In this document: piece after piece, positions 62,777 through 64,000 of the stretch
Layout of the letters: each line of letters opens with the position of its first letter
Numbering within the stretch: position 1 is the stretch's first letter
Assembly: GCA_024803745.1 (NCBI GenBank)
Contig: JANJXV010000267.1
Span: 56,001 to 120,000 of the forward strand
Reading direction: 5' to 3'
DNA from: Megascapheus bottae
Taxonomy: Eukaryota > Chordata > Mammalia > Rodentia > Geomyidae
Length of the DNA stretch: 64,000 nt
Position numbers and translations under genes: made by a program
The notes under the pieces: generated by a model
The model's database searches: none
What the model was told of the DNA's origin: nothing
Seen by the model: only the letters and a program-made list of their open reading frames with translations

Positions 62777-62905
62777 CTGAATGAGCCTTGTAACCTATGG
62801 ATCCTGGAGGAAGGCCTGTTGGAGATGCTGCTGACAAAGCTGATCGCTGCCTACCAGAAAGGTGATCTCTTTTACGTGGGAAAATTCCTGCATAATTTCA
62901 AATAG
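62777..62905 (+). pseudogene. Possible RalGDS-like REM-domain remnant
   Basis: The frame ending at TAG 62903-62905 reads GLLEMLLTKLIAAYQKGDLF followed by YVGKFLHNFK. The spacing of hydrophobic residues and the -LV-x-L-x-x-A(F/Y)Q-x-x-DL-x-YV-x-x-FL- pattern resembles the N-terminal REM domain of Ral guanine-nucleotide exchange factors. It stops where that domain should continue, and no catalytic domain was found downstream. This is weak: one short segment judged by eye. Confidence 0.35.
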
Positions 62906-63374
62906 TGGAGGACAATGTAGTAGTTGCTGGAAATTCTCTTGAAAAAGTGAGTGTTCCCACCCAAACCCAGGTTTGCTCACCCCTCCTGGCCAAGCCTTGG
63001 AATACTTGGCTCCTCTCTGAGCCTGTTTGTTTCACTGGGGTGTTCACAGGGGAGCTAAGCATGATACAAGTGCACAAACTACTTCATTATGACTGGGACA
63101 CCATGCCATTTCATTTCCCTCACAAGCTACTGGAGTCTCAACAGTGTGCTTACTGAGAAGTTGGATTTCAGGCATGAGTAAGTGGCTCCCAACTGCAGCC
63201 CTCACCTAGGTGACATCCTAGGAAATCCCATTTCCCAGTAAGAAATGAGGTGTCAGTACTAATGGCGGAGGCCTGTGAAATACTGGCGTCAGAGGAAAAG
63301 CTGGGGGCTGAATCACTTTTGAGCCATCAGGGAGGGATTATGATAGCTTTGCCTGTTAGAACCTGAGAGCCTTT
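62906..63374. other. Intergenic DNA, no gene recognised
   Basis: No repeat family or domain identified; an open frame at 62905-63156 has no recognisable motif. Confidence 0.4.
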
Positions 63375-63608
63375 ACATTTTGGTGTGTGGTCCAGTGCTG
63401 CCACTTGAACCTGAACCCACGTCTAAATACCATTCCTTTGGTGTTCAAAAATTAGCACTGTACCATTTGAGTCATAGGTCAAGTTCTGGCTTTTTGCTGC
63501 CTAATTGAAGACAAGTGCCTTTAGACTTTTACTGACTAGACTGGCTTTCCACTGTGATCTTCAGAGCTCAGCCTGCTGGGTGGCTAAGATTAGAGGAATG
63601 AGCATTTA
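63375..63608 (-). mobile_element. SINE (composite Geo-type), minus strand
   Basis: 'gtaccatttgagtcataggt', 'actggctttccactgtgatc', 'ttcagagctcagcctgctgg' and gctaagattagaggaatgag are the inverted family. Diverged. Confidence 0.7.
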
Positions 63609-64000
63609 GTTCTTTATTTAGAGCATTCACTTATTGATTTATTTAGAGCATTTACTTAGTTAATTTAAGGTGCGTTTACTTTGGACAGATGCATAGAGGC
63701 CTCTCTCAGAAGCTTCTGGAAGTGGGGTGTAAAAGTCATCCTGTTCTAGAGTGTCTCTTACCCCCCTCCCAGCACATAAGTGCACATCTCTGCAGGACAG
63801 CCACAGCATTAGAGTCCTGCAAGAAAGCGGCTTTGGTAAAAGGCTCAGGATGGAGAGAGAGGGCTCTCACTTTCCTTGTACCGAATGTGCCCACAGCATC
63901 ATGTGTTCCATCTATACGATGTGAATGGACTTCTACCCCAGTGTTTTCTACGAGTTCAAGATCTGCCACACCCTGACACAACTCGAGCTCTATATGAGGC
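63609..64000. other. Window end, no gene recognised
   Basis: Contains a short direct repeat of ttatttagagcatt(c/t)actta (about 63614-63658). Nothing else is recognised. Confidence 0.4.

Overview
This is nuclear DNA from a mammal, most likely a rodent. There are no bacterial-type operons. The window is full of L1 (LINE-1) retrotransposon sequence, tRNA-derived and composite SINEs, microsatellites and a KRAB zinc-finger relic. The SINEs pair an ID-like head (gtggtagagtgcttgcctagc) with a second module (gtggctcaagtggcagaggg). That resembles the ID-like/Geo SINEs of geomyoid rodents (pocket mice, kangaroo rats, gophers). The lineage is an inference; no species can be named from the sequence.

Positions 1-47116 (three quarters of the window) are one head-to-tail tandem array. 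Each unit is a 5'-proximal leader, L1 ORF1, L1 ORF2, the L1 3' UTR with poly(A), and about 1.37 kb of non-L1 DNA (called S here) that carries two SINEs in opposite orientations. Full units are about 7.42 kb; three adjacent units (D, E, F) are about 6.71 kb because they share a deletion of about 710 bp. I label the units A (entered midway, cut by the left edge), B, C, D, E, F, G and H (terminal, doubly truncated). Every copy with the relevant region carries the same inactivating lesions in ORF1 and ORF2 and the same SINEs in S. The array therefore grew by DNA-level tandem duplication of a dead L1 with its flank, not by repeated retrotransposition. The outer units A, G and H keep ancestral states, B-F share derived ones, and one S segment (unit F) is a mosaic, which points to unequal exchange.

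Positions 47117-55100 hold SINE-rich DNA and a decayed KRAB-C2H2 zinc-finger gene: KRAB-A exon 49875-50001, KRAB-B exon 50765-50854, finger exon from 52889. A stop and a frameshift separate the linker from the fingers, several fingers have lost a zinc ligand, and a tail of dead fingers runs to about 54960.

Positions 55100-64000 hold SINEs, long simple repeats, an L1 fragment with the arrangement expected of twin priming (55500-56420), a probable GAB-family PH-domain relic (59853-60025), an inverted, older, L1-free copy of S (61257-62621) and a short possible RalGDS-like relic (62777-62905). No intact host protein-coding gene was found. The longest open frames are the 687-codon C-terminal parts of L1 ORF2 in units B, C and G.
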